NCBI GenBank assembly: GCA_021793295.1
Contig: JAJYTA010000021.1
Location: 1 to 39,240, forward strand
DNA length: 39,240 bases
Direction: 5' to 3'
DNA from: Actinomycetes bacterium
GTDB taxonomy: Bacteria > Actinomycetota > Actinomycetes > Jiangellales > Jiangellaceae
The translations under genes and the position numbers were made by a program. Positions 1 to 6,633 of this stretch are shown here, piece by piece (the first letter of the stretch is position 1; each line of letters opens with the position of its first letter). The notes under the pieces were generated by a model. That model worked only from the letters and a program-made list of their open reading frames with translations, did not search any database and was not told the DNA's origin.

Positions 1-945
1 GGACACCGAACCGGTGGCCGGTTTACGGGCGCCGTAGATCGCCTCGAGGATCTCCGATCGGCCCGAGCCGACCAGGCCCGCCAGCCCGACGATCTCACCG
101 CGCCGGACCTGCAGGTTCACGTCGGAGAACGCCCCGGGAAGGCTGAGCTCGCGCACGTCGAGCATGACCTCGGCGTCGTCGGGCACTGGTGTGCGCTCGG
201 GAAAGGCGTATTCGACGTTGCGCCCGGTCATCCGGCGGATGAGCTCGGCCGTGGGGGTCTCGCGCGCGTCCAGCCCGGTGGCGACGGTGCGCCCGTCCTT
301 GAGCACCGTGACTCGATGCCCGATCTGACGGATCTCCTCGAGTCGGTGCGAGATGTACACGACGGCGACGCCCTGGTCGACGAGGTCGCGGATGACCGCG
401 AACAGCTGGCCCACTTCTTCCTGGTCGAGCACCGCGGACGGCTCGTCCATGACGATGAGCTTGACGTCGTGGGACAGCGCGCGGGCCATGCTCACGATCT
501 GCTTGCCCGCAGCCGACATGGTGCCGACCTCGGTACGCGGCGAGATCTCCGGATGACCGAGTCGGGCCAGCAGGTCCGCGGCCGCGCGTTCGGTGTCGCC
601 GCGCTTGGCGAAACCGGCCGTGGCGTGTTCGTGGCCCAGGTAGATGTTCTCGGCCACGCTCAGCCCGTCGACCAGGTCGAGCTCCTGGTAGATCGTCGCG
701 ATGCCCTGGTGTAGCGCCGCCAACGGGTTGGGCAGGCGGATCTGCTCGCCCTGCCAGGTGATGACGCCCTCGTCGGGCTGGTGCGCCCCGGCCAGCACCT
801 TGATCAGCGTGGACTTGCCGGCACCGTTCTGCCCGAGCAGGCAGTGCACCTCGCCGGCCTGCACCTCGAGATCGACGCCGTCGAGCGCTCGCACGCCCGG
901 GAACACCTTCACGATGCCCTTCATCTCGAGCAGTGGCTGCCTCAC
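1..945 (-). CDS. Sugar ABC transporter ATP-binding protein (RbsA/MglA type), partial
   Basis: This is the ATPase of a ribose/xylose-type (CUT2) sugar importer; it would hydrolyse ATP at the inner face of the membrane. The N-terminal ABC domain shows Walker A GQNGAGKST, an atypical signature MSAAGKQIVSMARALS, Walker B LIVMDEPSAVL and the H-loop YISHR. The second ABC domain begins near the left edge with GLVGSGRSE, the degenerate Walker A usual for the C-terminal half of this family. The gene runs off the window at its 3' end; about 315 codons are present of a usual ~500. The GTG start at 945 overlaps the TGA of the upstream ROK gene by 4 bases (GTGA), indicating translational coupling; an ATG at 924 is an alternative start. 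The partner permease and binding protein are not in this window and are probably to the left. It is distinct from the second CUT2 ATPase at 21345. Confidence 0.93.
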   Translation of the reverse strand, partial: MRQPLLEMKGIVKVFPGVRALDGVDLEVQAGEVHCLLGQNGAGKSTLIKVLAGAHQPDEGVITWQGEQIRLPNPLAALHQGIATIYQELDLVDGLSVAENIYLGHEHATAGFAKRGDTERAAADLLARLGHPEISPRTEVGTMSAAGKQIVSMARALSHDVKLIVMDEPSAVLDQEEVGQLFAVIRDLVDQGVAVVYISHRLEEIRQIGHRVTVLKDGRTVATGLDARETPTAELIRRMTGRNVEYAFPERTPVPDDAEVMLDVRELSLPGAFSDVNLQVRRGEIVGLAGLVGSGRSEILEAIYGARKPATGSVS

Positions 946-2309
946 GCCACACCTCCGGTGAGCTCGTCGACGGCGTCAGCCGATGCGGGTGCGCCCGGCG
1001 TGGCGGCGACCGACGCCGGATCGGTGAGGACGGCTTCCAGCGCGACGTGGGCACCACCGCGGCACGCGGCCTTGAACCCGAGCGAGGACAGCTCGATCCG
1101 GCATCCGCCCCGGCCTGGCAACACCGCACGCTGGTCCAGTTCGGCCTCCATCGCGGGCAGGATGTACTCACCCAGCACCGCGAAGTAGCCGCCGAGGGCG
1201 ATCACCCGCGGATTGAGCAGGTCGACCAGGATCGCCGCGCCCAGCCCCAGCGACGTACCGATCGCTTCGAGCCCGCGCAGCGTGCGCCCGTCACCCACTT
1301 GGGCGCGGCGGCGGATCTCGTGCAGGCGGACCTCGAGGTCGACCGACGGGTCGGTGATCGTGTCGGCGGGGTTGGCGACCTCGCGCAACAGCGCGGACAA
1401 CCCGACGGAGGTCTCCCAGCAGCCGAATCGTCCGCAGCCGCACGGCTGGTTGGGATCGCCGATGGGCATGTGGCCGATCTCGCCGCCGAAGCCGTGGTTG
1501 CCGCGCAGCAGGGTGCCGTCGGCGATCACACCGCCGCCGACGCCGGTCTCTCCGGTCAGGTGGACGAGGTCGGGCACCCCGGCCGAGCTGCCCATGACGT
1601 ACTCGGCCAGCGCGCTGAGGTTGGCGTCGTTGTCCACCCGGATCGGGATCCGGATCGGCTCGAGGCTTCCCGCGCCGTCCGGGCTGTCTGGGCTGTCCGG
1701 GCTGTCCGGGCCGTCGAGGCTGGCCGGTTCGGCCAGCCGGGCCGAAAGCCCGTCGGCCACGCCGATGTCGCGCCACCCGACGTTCGGCGCGTGCCGCAGC
1801 ACCCCCGGTGCGGTCTCGACCATGCCGGGCAGCGCCACGGTGACCCCGGCGACGTACCGTCCTGCGGTGCGGGCGTCGGCCACCGTCGACCGGATGGCGC
1901 GCGCGAGCTCGTCCAGGGTGCGCTGAGCACCGAGACTGGGTACATCGACCGGGATGCGCCGGTAGAACACCTCGTCCCCGCGCAGGTCGAGCACCAGTAC
2001 GGCGATGTAGTCGACGTTCACCTCGGCCCCGAGACCACAGACCCGGCCGTCGACCTCGACGGTCTGCCCCGGCCTTCCGACGCCGCCGGCGCGTTCGACG
2101 TCACCGTCGCGGACGAGACCCAGCTCGCTCAACTCGGCGACCAGGCTCGACACGGTCGCCTTGTTCAGGCCGGTGTCGGTGGCGATCCGGGCGCGTGACC
2201 GGGGACCGCCGTCGCGCAGCTTGCCCAGCACCACGGCGAGGTTGTGCCGCCGCAACGACACGTGGTCGAAGGGGGCGGCCAGGCGGTCGGGAAGGTGTCC
2301 GTCGTCCAT
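942..2309 (-). CDS. ROK-family transcriptional regulator (ROK1)
   Basis: A 455-residue repressor/activator of the ROK (repressor, ORF, kinase) family. A winged helix-turn-helix lies at about residues 20-75, followed by a sugar-kinase-like domain. The ROK zinc motif is present as H280 with C290, C292 and C297 (CGCGRFGCWE), and the kinase-type Asp in VDNDAN (about 226-230) is retained, so sugar phosphorylation cannot be excluded. An unusual Pro-Asp-Ser linker (about 200-212, encoded by a 9-base tandem repeat) is inserted before the VDND motif. The ATG at 2309 has a good ribosome site (GGGAAGGGG) upstream. The gene is followed, with a 4-base overlap, by a sugar ABC ATPase, so it probably controls that operon in response to the imported sugar. 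A candidate promoter and palindrome lie 60-110 bases upstream. Family assignment is secure; the ligand is unknown. Confidence 0.93.
   Translation of the reverse strand: MDDGHLPDRLAAPFDHVSLRRHNLAVVLGKLRDGGPRSRARIATDTGLNKATVSSLVAELSELGLVRDGDVERAGGVGRPGQTVEVDGRVCGLGAEVNVDYIAVLVLDLRGDEVFYRRIPVDVPSLGAQRTLDELARAIRSTVADARTAGRYVAGVTVALPGMVETAPGVLRHAPNVGWRDIGVADGLSARLAEPASLDGPDSPDSPDSPDGAGSLEPIRIPIRVDNDANLSALAEYVMGSSAGVPDLVHLTGETGVGGGVIADGTLLRGNHGFGGEIGHMPIGDPNQPCGCGRFGCWETSVGLSALLREVANPADTITDPSVDLEVRLHEIRRRAQVGDGRTLRGLEAIGTSLGLGAAILVDLLNPRVIALGGYFAVLGEYILPAMEAELDQRAVLPGRGGCRIELSSLGFKAACRGGAHVALEAVLTDPASVAATPGAPASADAVDELTGGVA
1675..1714. repeat. 9-base tandem repeat inside ROK1
   Basis: About four copies of a nonamer close to tccgggctg, in frame, encode the PDSPDSPDSPD linker of the ROK1 regulator. 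Such an array can change length by slippage without a frameshift. Confidence 0.7.
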
Positions 2310-2369
2310 GCCGAACCCCTTCCCACTCGATCACGCCGGTTGGGCGACGAGGTGAGCCAGCTCACTCTC

Positions 2370-2403
2370 GTTCGTCGGATGAACAAACAAACTAGGAACG
2401 AAC
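2370..2403. promoter_or_regulatory. Candidate ROK1 operator
   Basis: An inverted repeat GTTCGT...ACGAAC (arms 2370-2375 and 2398-2403, 22-base gap) surrounds and overlaps the -10 element of the predicted ROK1 promoter; a second, shorter one GTTC-N7-GAAC occupies 2370-2384. The A/T-rich AACAAAC core resembles known ROK operators. Autoregulation is the likely role; this is inference from position and symmetry. Confidence 0.45.
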
Positions 2404-2417
2404 CACTGCCCGGTCAA
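2389..2417 (-). promoter_or_regulatory. Predicted sigma-70 type promoter of ROK1-ABC operon
   Basis: On the minus strand TTGACC (2412-2417) is followed after 17 bases by TAGTTT (2389-2394). Predicted transcription start is near 2382, leaving a leader of about 70 bases before the ATG at 2309. Confidence 0.5.
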
Positions 2418-2700
2418 GAGCTGTTCGGGACTTTCTTTTCGGCCGCGCGGCGCACCTCCGGACGGCCGAGGCCGGACGTGTATCGCACCCGAGCTCGCCG
2501 CCTGACGCCGCAACCTGCAGTGATTCTCTAGACCAGGCCGCTGCACCCGAGCGTGAGCAGGCTGTCTCCACCGTCGGCTCACTCGGTGTGCCGCGCGTAA
2601 CAGTTCAGCCACGCCACGGGCAGAAACCTAGATCCGGCGGACGATCAGTTCGCAAAGGCCGTCCGACTTACGCAGACTCGTGGACAAAGTAGAGCCGCAA
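2418..2700. other. Intergenic stretch without recognised features
   Basis: Between the ROK1 promoter and the terminator of the dehydrogenase-PKD gene I see no convincing reading frame, RNA gene or repeat. The reading frames here lack the codon bias of their neighbours. Confidence 0.5.
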
Positions 2701-2769
2701 CTCGCGGCGACCGTCGGCGCGCCGTGGGGCCCGATGGCCCTTGACAGTGCGCCGACGATCACCGCGAGC
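2701..2769 (-). terminator. Large stem-loop terminator after dehydrogenase-PKD gene
   Basis: Arms 2701-2722 and 2748-2769 pair over 22 positions with three mismatches, at least two of them G-U compatible. The loop holds a small internal GGGCC/GGCCC hairpin. It begins 12 bases after the TGA of the 2781-4898 gene. No U-run follows, as is common in actinobacteria. Confidence 0.7.
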
Positions 2770-2780
2770 TGGGCCGGCCG

Positions 2781-4898
2781 TCAGTCCTCGGGGACGAGGA
2801 CCACCTGGGCGCTGCCGGTCAGCTCCGGCAGGTCACCCTCTCCGGAATCGGTGTAGCTGGCGTTGAACACGCCGCGCATCTCGTCGTGCTCCGGATCGTG
2901 CCCGCCCGGGACGGTCGTCACGAACGATCCGGTGCAGCCGTACGCCGTGGACTGCGAATGGCCGTGGTCGTCGTGTCCGACGACGTAATTCACCGTCACG
3001 CGCGAGCAATCGACCGGCTGGTCGTCGGTGACCTGAACCTCGTACTCGACCGTGTCGCCGAACGAGAACGTGTCGCCTTCGGTCGGCGTGACGAACTCGA
3101 CCACGGGACGGTCGTTGCCCACGACCACCTCGACGTCTGCAGATGCCGACTTACGCCGGTCGCGTCCGCCGATGTCGATCACCTGCAGCGTCGCTCTGTA
3201 CGCGCCGTTGTTCTCATAGGTGAACGACGGGTTCTCCTTGGTCGAGTCGACGCGTCCGTCACCGTCGAAGTCCCACCGGTACAGCAGCTTGTCGCCGTCG
3301 GCGTCCGCAGTGCCCGCGCTGGAGAACTGCACGGTCAACGGGGCCTTGCCGGCCGACGGCTCCGCGGCGATCTGGGGTTCGGGAGCATGGTTGCCGCCGG
3401 GGCCGATGTAGTCGATGCGCGACAGCTGGGCCGTCTCGTTCTCGGCGAAGTACCCGTCGCCGTACTCCAGCACGTACAACGCGCCGTTCGGGCCGAACTC
3501 CATGTCCATCGGGTTGTCGAAGACCAAGGACGGCAGGACGTCCTCGATGGTGGTCGGAGCTCCGGGGCCGTCGAGGTGGAACGCCTTCACGTAGTCACGG
3601 GTCCACTCGTAGAACAGTGCCACGCCGTCGTAGTACTCCGGCCAGGCGACCGGCGCGCGCCCGCGGGTGTTGCGGACGTCGAAGTCGTAGGCCGGTCCGC
3701 CCATCGGGCCGATGCCGCCCTCACCGAGCTCGGGGAACTCCGCGGACTCGCCGTACTGGTACCAGACGTCCGGCGGCGTCACCGGCGGCAACTGGGTCAG
3801 GCCGGTGTTGTGCGGCGAATCGTTGACCGGCGCCGCACAGTCGAATTCGGCTCCGGACTCCCCCGTCTCGAAGTCGTAGTCCACGTAGGGCGAGTCCGCC
3901 GTCGCGCAGTAGGGCCAGCCGAAGTTGCCCGCCTCGGTCACCGCGGCCCACTTGCCCGTGCCGGCAGGCCCGCGTTCGGGATCCGCCGTGGCGGCGTCGG
4001 GTGAGTAGTCGCCGACGTACAGCGTGTCCGTCTTGGGGTCGATCTCGATCCGGAACGGATTGCGCCAGCCCATCGTGTAGATCTCCGGACGGGTCTTCTC
4101 CGTACCCGGCTCGAACAGGTTGCCCTCGGGGATCGTGTAGGAGCCGTCCGCCTCGACGTGGATGCGCAAGACCTTGCCGCGCAGGTCGTTGGTGTTGCCC
4201 GAACTGCGCTGCGCGTCGAACGCCGGGTTGCGGTCGGCCCGTTCGTCGATGGGCGTGTACCCGTCGGACTCGAACGGATTGGTGTCGTCACCGGTGGACA
4301 GATAGAGGTTCCCGGCTCTGTCGAAAACGATGTCACCACCGACGTGACAGCAGATCCCGCGATCGACCGGCACATCGAGGATCTGTTGTTCGCTGGACAG
4401 ATCCAGATCGTCGCCGTCGAGTTCGAACCGCGACAGCCGGATGACGCCCTCGAACGGCTCGAAGTCTTCCGGCGTACCGAAGAACGGCGCGTCGCCTTCG
4501 TTGACGTCCGGCGTCGACGGGTCGTCGACCGGGGTGTCCAGCGGCGGCGAGTAATACAGGTACACCCAACGGTTGTCTTTTCCGTTGAATCCTGGATCGA
4601 CCGCGATGCTCTGCAGGCCTTCTTCGTCGTGCTGATACACGTCGATGGTCGCGGCCAGGCTGTTCACGCCGGTGTCGGGGTCGTGCAGCCAGACGTCGCC
4701 GGCCCGGGTGGTGTGCAGGACGCGTTCGTCCGGCAGGACCGCCAAGTCCATTGGTTCGCCCGGCCGGTCGTTGAGGGTGACCTTCTGGAACTGCGAGTCC
4801 GGTGGTGGAGTGACCTGCTGCTGCGCCGTGGCAGCAGGAGTCGCGACGAGCGCCGGGGCGATGAGAGCCCCGCCTACCATCCCTACGACTCTGCGCAT
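2781..4898 (-). CDS. Secreted PQQ-type sugar dehydrogenase with PKD domain
   Basis: A 705-residue exported protein. Residues 1-26 form a signal peptide ending near PAATAQ. Residues 35-500 match the glucose/sorbosone dehydrogenase (soluble PQQ-GDH) beta-propeller: the catalytic-type His is seen as H185 in CCHVGGD, followed by LRGKVLRIH (239-247), MGWRNPFR (276-283) and AGNFGWP (323-329). A PKD domain (507-593, WDFDGDG core) follows, then an Ig-like domain (594-705) containing GHDDHGH (641-647) that also occurs in the two larger paralogues. Unlike them it has no ThuA domain and no C-terminal binding modules. It would oxidise a sugar outside the cell; substrate and cofactor use are inferred. The ATG at 4898 has ribosome site GGAGGC. 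The gene has its own promoter upstream and a strong terminator downstream, so it is a single-gene unit. Confidence 0.88.
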   Translation of the reverse strand: MRRVVGMVGGALIAPALVATPAATAQQQVTPPPDSQFQKVTLNDRPGEPMDLAVLPDERVLHTTRAGDVWLHDPDTGVNSLAATIDVYQHDEEGLQSIAVDPGFNGKDNRWVYLYYSPPLDTPVDDPSTPDVNEGDAPFFGTPEDFEPFEGVIRLSRFELDGDDLDLSSEQQILDVPVDRGICCHVGGDIVFDRAGNLYLSTGDDTNPFESDGYTPIDERADRNPAFDAQRSSGNTNDLRGKVLRIHVEADGSYTIPEGNLFEPGTEKTRPEIYTMGWRNPFRIEIDPKTDTLYVGDYSPDAATADPERGPAGTGKWAAVTEAGNFGWPYCATADSPYVDYDFETGESGAEFDCAAPVNDSPHNTGLTQLPPVTPPDVWYQYGESAEFPELGEGGIGPMGGPAYDFDVRNTRGRAPVAWPEYYDGVALFYEWTRDYVKAFHLDGPGAPTTIEDVLPSLVFDNPMDMEFGPNGALYVLEYGDGYFAENETAQLSRIDYIGPGGNHAPEPQIAAEPSAGKAPLTVQFSSAGTADADGDKLLYRWDFDGDGRVDSTKENPSFTYENNGAYRATLQVIDIGGRDRRKSASADVEVVVGNDRPVVEFVTPTEGDTFSFGDTVEYEVQVTDDQPVDCSRVTVNYVVGHDDHGHSQSTAYGCTGSFVTTVPGGHDPEHDEMRGVFNASYTDSGEGDLPELTGSAQVVLVPED

Positions 4899-4931
4899 GT
4901 TGCCTCCGATCGCTGGGTTCGGCTGCCCCTC

Positions 4932-4960
4932 AGATAAACCTCACCTTTCGGAAGTGTCAA
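4932..4960 (-). promoter_or_regulatory. Promoter of dehydrogenase-PKD gene
   Basis: On the minus strand a perfect TTGACA (4955-4960) is followed after 17 bases by TTATCT (4932-4937), 30-60 bases upstream of the ATG at 4898. This is one of the best sigma-70-like promoters in the window. Confidence 0.65.
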
Positions 4961-4964
4961 GACT

Positions 4965-4981
4965 GTTGAAAATGTTTCGAC
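4965..4981. promoter_or_regulatory. Candidate operator upstream of -35
   Basis: The near-palindrome GTTGAAA-ATG-TTTCGAC (one mismatch between arms) lies immediately upstream of the -35 box. Its TTTCGAC half also makes up the 27-base palindrome before ROK2 (6323-6349), though there the halves are in the opposite order. This hints that ROK2, encoded just upstream, controls the gene. Confidence 0.4.
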
Positions 4982-5082
4982 ACAAGGCGGGCAAAGAGCG
5001 CGTAGCGAACGGGAAGAGTTGCCGCGGCAGAGCGCACGGCGGCATGGTGAGGGGCGCGCGAGACGACGCTCGGTGTGGCGAG

Positions 5083-5126
5083 GGTGTGGCTAGGGCGCGG
5101 CGAGGGTATGGCTAGGGCGCGGCGAA
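5083..5126. repeat. 22-base tandem duplication over the ROK2 stop codon
   Basis: Two near-identical 22-base units (5083-5104 and 5105-5126, about two differences) follow a partial third (5072-5082). The TAG stop of ROK2 (5112-5114) lies in the second unit. Confidence 0.6.
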
Positions 5127-6305
5127 GATGGCGTCGCTGATCAGGGCGGCCGCACCGACGACGCCGCCGTCGTCACCCATCTCGCTGAGCACCACCGGCA
5201 GATTTCCGGTCGCCAGCGGCAGCGATCGCCGGTAGACCACGCCGCGGATCTCTGCGAGCAGCGGGTGTCCCAGCCGGGCCACCCGGCCCCCGATGACGAT
5301 CAGCCCGGGGTTGAAGAACGACACCAGGCTGGCCAGCACCCAACCCACCCGGTGACCGCCGTCGCGGATCAGCTGCACCGCGTGTGCGTCGCCTTGGGCC
5401 ACCGCCGTCGCGACGTCCGCGGCGGTCAGCTCACCCTTCTCCGCAGCCAAGGCGGCCAGTGCCGGCGAGCGCCCGGCCCGGGCTGCCGCGATCGCGTCGC
5501 GAGCCAGGGCAGCCCCGCCGAAGAACGCCTCGAGGCACCCGGTGTTGCCGCAGGCGCACGTCGGGCCGAACTCCTCGATACGGATGTGCCCGATGTCGCC
5601 CGCACATCCGTCGACGCCCCGGTAGAGCTGGCCGTCGACGACGATGCCGCAGCCGATGCCCGTGCCGATCTTGACGAACAGGAAGTCGCGGGCGGTCTTG
5701 GCCACCCCGGAATGCTGCTCACCCAGCGCCATGACGTTGACGTCGTTGTCGAGCAGGACCGGGCAGCCCAGCTCGCGGGCCATCGCGTCCCGGACCGGGT
5801 AGCCGTCCCAGCCCGGCATGATCGGCGGCGACACCGGCACGCCGCCGTGGAAGTCGACCGGACCGGGAACGCCGATGCCCACGCCCGACGGACGTTCGAT
5901 ACCACGCTCGGCCAGCACTTTCCTGGTCAGCTCGAGCGCGTGGGCCAGCACGTGCTCCGGGCCCTGCCGCACGTCCATGTCGACGTAGCGTTGCCCCAGC
6001 ACCGTGAGCCGGCCATCGGTCAGGGCCACCGACATCGCCGTGGCACCGATGGCGATACCGACGAAGCGCACGTCGGCCGACAGATCGACCATCGTCGAGC
6101 GCCGCCCGCCGCGCGAAGCGGCCGGGCCGGCCGGTTCGGCCAGGCCGAGCTCGGTCAACCGCCCGACTTCGCTGGCCATCGTCGTACGCGAGACACCCAA
6201 CCGGTCAGCGAGCTCGACCCGCGACAGCGGACCCTCGTCACGCAGGAGCTTGAGGACCTTCGCCTGGGTCGCGTTCTCGGGTCGCCCGGCGAGCGAATGC
6301 GTCAT
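5112..6305 (-). CDS. ROK-family transcriptional regulator (ROK2)
   Basis: A 397-residue ROK protein with a winged helix-turn-helix at residues 14-60 (AKVLKLLRDEGPLSRVELA...) and a kinase-like domain. LDNDVNVMALGE (185-196) keeps the kinase-type Asp, GTGIGCG gives a nucleotide-binding glycine stretch, and H230 with C240, C242 and C247 form the zinc site. It is clearly paralogous to ROK3 (24134), sharing PPIMPGWDGY and YRRSLPLAT. I chose the ATG at 6305 (MTHSLAG); 6314 is possible, but the longer frame up to 6500 runs through a 27-base palindrome and an intergenic repeat and lacks protein character. No clear ribosome site is present. It lies between two secreted dehydrogenase genes and probably regulates one or both. 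Confidence 0.9.
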   Translation of the reverse strand: MTHSLAGRPENATQAKVLKLLRDEGPLSRVELADRLGVSRTTMASEVGRLTELGLAEPAGPAASRGGRRSTMVDLSADVRFVGIAIGATAMSVALTDGRLTVLGQRYVDMDVRQGPEHVLAHALELTRKVLAERGIERPSGVGIGVPGPVDFHGGVPVSPPIMPGWDGYPVRDAMARELGCPVLLDNDVNVMALGEQHSGVAKTARDFLFVKIGTGIGCGIVVDGQLYRGVDGCAGDIGHIRIEEFGPTCACGNTGCLEAFFGGAALARDAIAAARAGRSPALAALAAEKGELTAADVATAVAQGDAHAVQLIRDGGHRVGWVLASLVSFFNPGLIVIGGRVARLGHPLLAEIRGVVYRRSLPLATGNLPVVLSEMGDDGGVVGAAALISDAIFAAP

Positions 6306-6322
6306 GCAACCCATCGTGCCAC

Positions 6323-6349
6323 GGCTTTCGACGCGCGACGTCGAAAGCC
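6323..6349. promoter_or_regulatory. 27-base palindrome, probable ROK2 operator
   Basis: GGCTTTCGACG-N5-CGTCGAAAGCC is a perfect 11-base inverted repeat (6323-6333 and 6339-6349) located 9-18 bases upstream of the possible ROK2 starts. Its position over the expected promoter or transcription start suggests autorepression. Confidence 0.6.
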
Positions 6350-6352
6350 CCA

Positions 6353-6400
6353 CGACACCCCGGCCGAAGCCGACACCCGGCCGAAGCCGACACCCCGGCC
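6353..6400. repeat. 17-18 base tandem repeat upstream of ROK2
   Basis: Two full units of cgacacccCGGCCGAAGC type (6353-6370, 6371-6387) and a third partial unit (6388-6400). It is non-coding in the chosen model and lies in the 328-base gap before ROK2. Confidence 0.6.
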
Positions 6401-6465
6401 ATCTCAGCCGGTGCGTTTCACCCCGCCTCGCCTCGCCTGGCACGCCCTCCGCACCCAACCGCCTG

Positions 6466-6557
6466 GCGTGGCACGCTGAAATGCTCCACCAACGCGACAT
6501 TTCAGGCGCGCTTGGTCACCTTCACCGTGCCACGCGGTCGCTTTCGGCGTGTTACGT
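6466..6557. repeat. Family-1 palindromic repeat, copy A
   Basis: The ends GCGTGGCACG (6466-6475) and CGTGCCACGC (6526-6535) are perfect inverted repeats that extend to 14 of 15 bases (…CTGAA/TTCAC…). Inside it follows copies B and C (…gctccacc…catttcaggc…) but the first right-end module is missing; a degenerate second module continues to about 6557. It is intergenic, between ROK2 and the 1557-aa enzyme gene. Confidence 0.75.
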
Positions 6558-6586
6558 CAGCCCGTGGTTGCAGGGGTACTCGGCCA

Positions 6587-6623
6587 GTGCGCCGGGGCCG
6601 GGCCCTCCCCGGTCCCGGCGCAC
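6587..6623 (-). terminator. GC-rich stem-loop after the 1557-aa enzyme gene
   Basis: GTGCGCCGGGGCCGG (6587-6601) pairs with CCGGTCCCGGCGCAC (6609-6623), 14 of 15 positions with the remaining pair G-U compatible, loop of 7 bases. It starts 10 bases after the stop codon at 6634. No U-tract follows. Confidence 0.65.
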
Positions 6624-6633
6624 CTATGAATCA

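Noticed and set aside
95-1171. Long minus-strand frame (358 codons) over the ABC ATPase and ROK1
   Set aside because: It is rich in Arg, Gly and Pro and out of frame with the clear ABC motifs; the true ATPase frame is 1-945.
6306-6500. 65-codon N-terminal extension of ROK2
   Set aside because: It runs through the palindrome, a tandem repeat and part of repeat copy A and has no regulator-like sequence.
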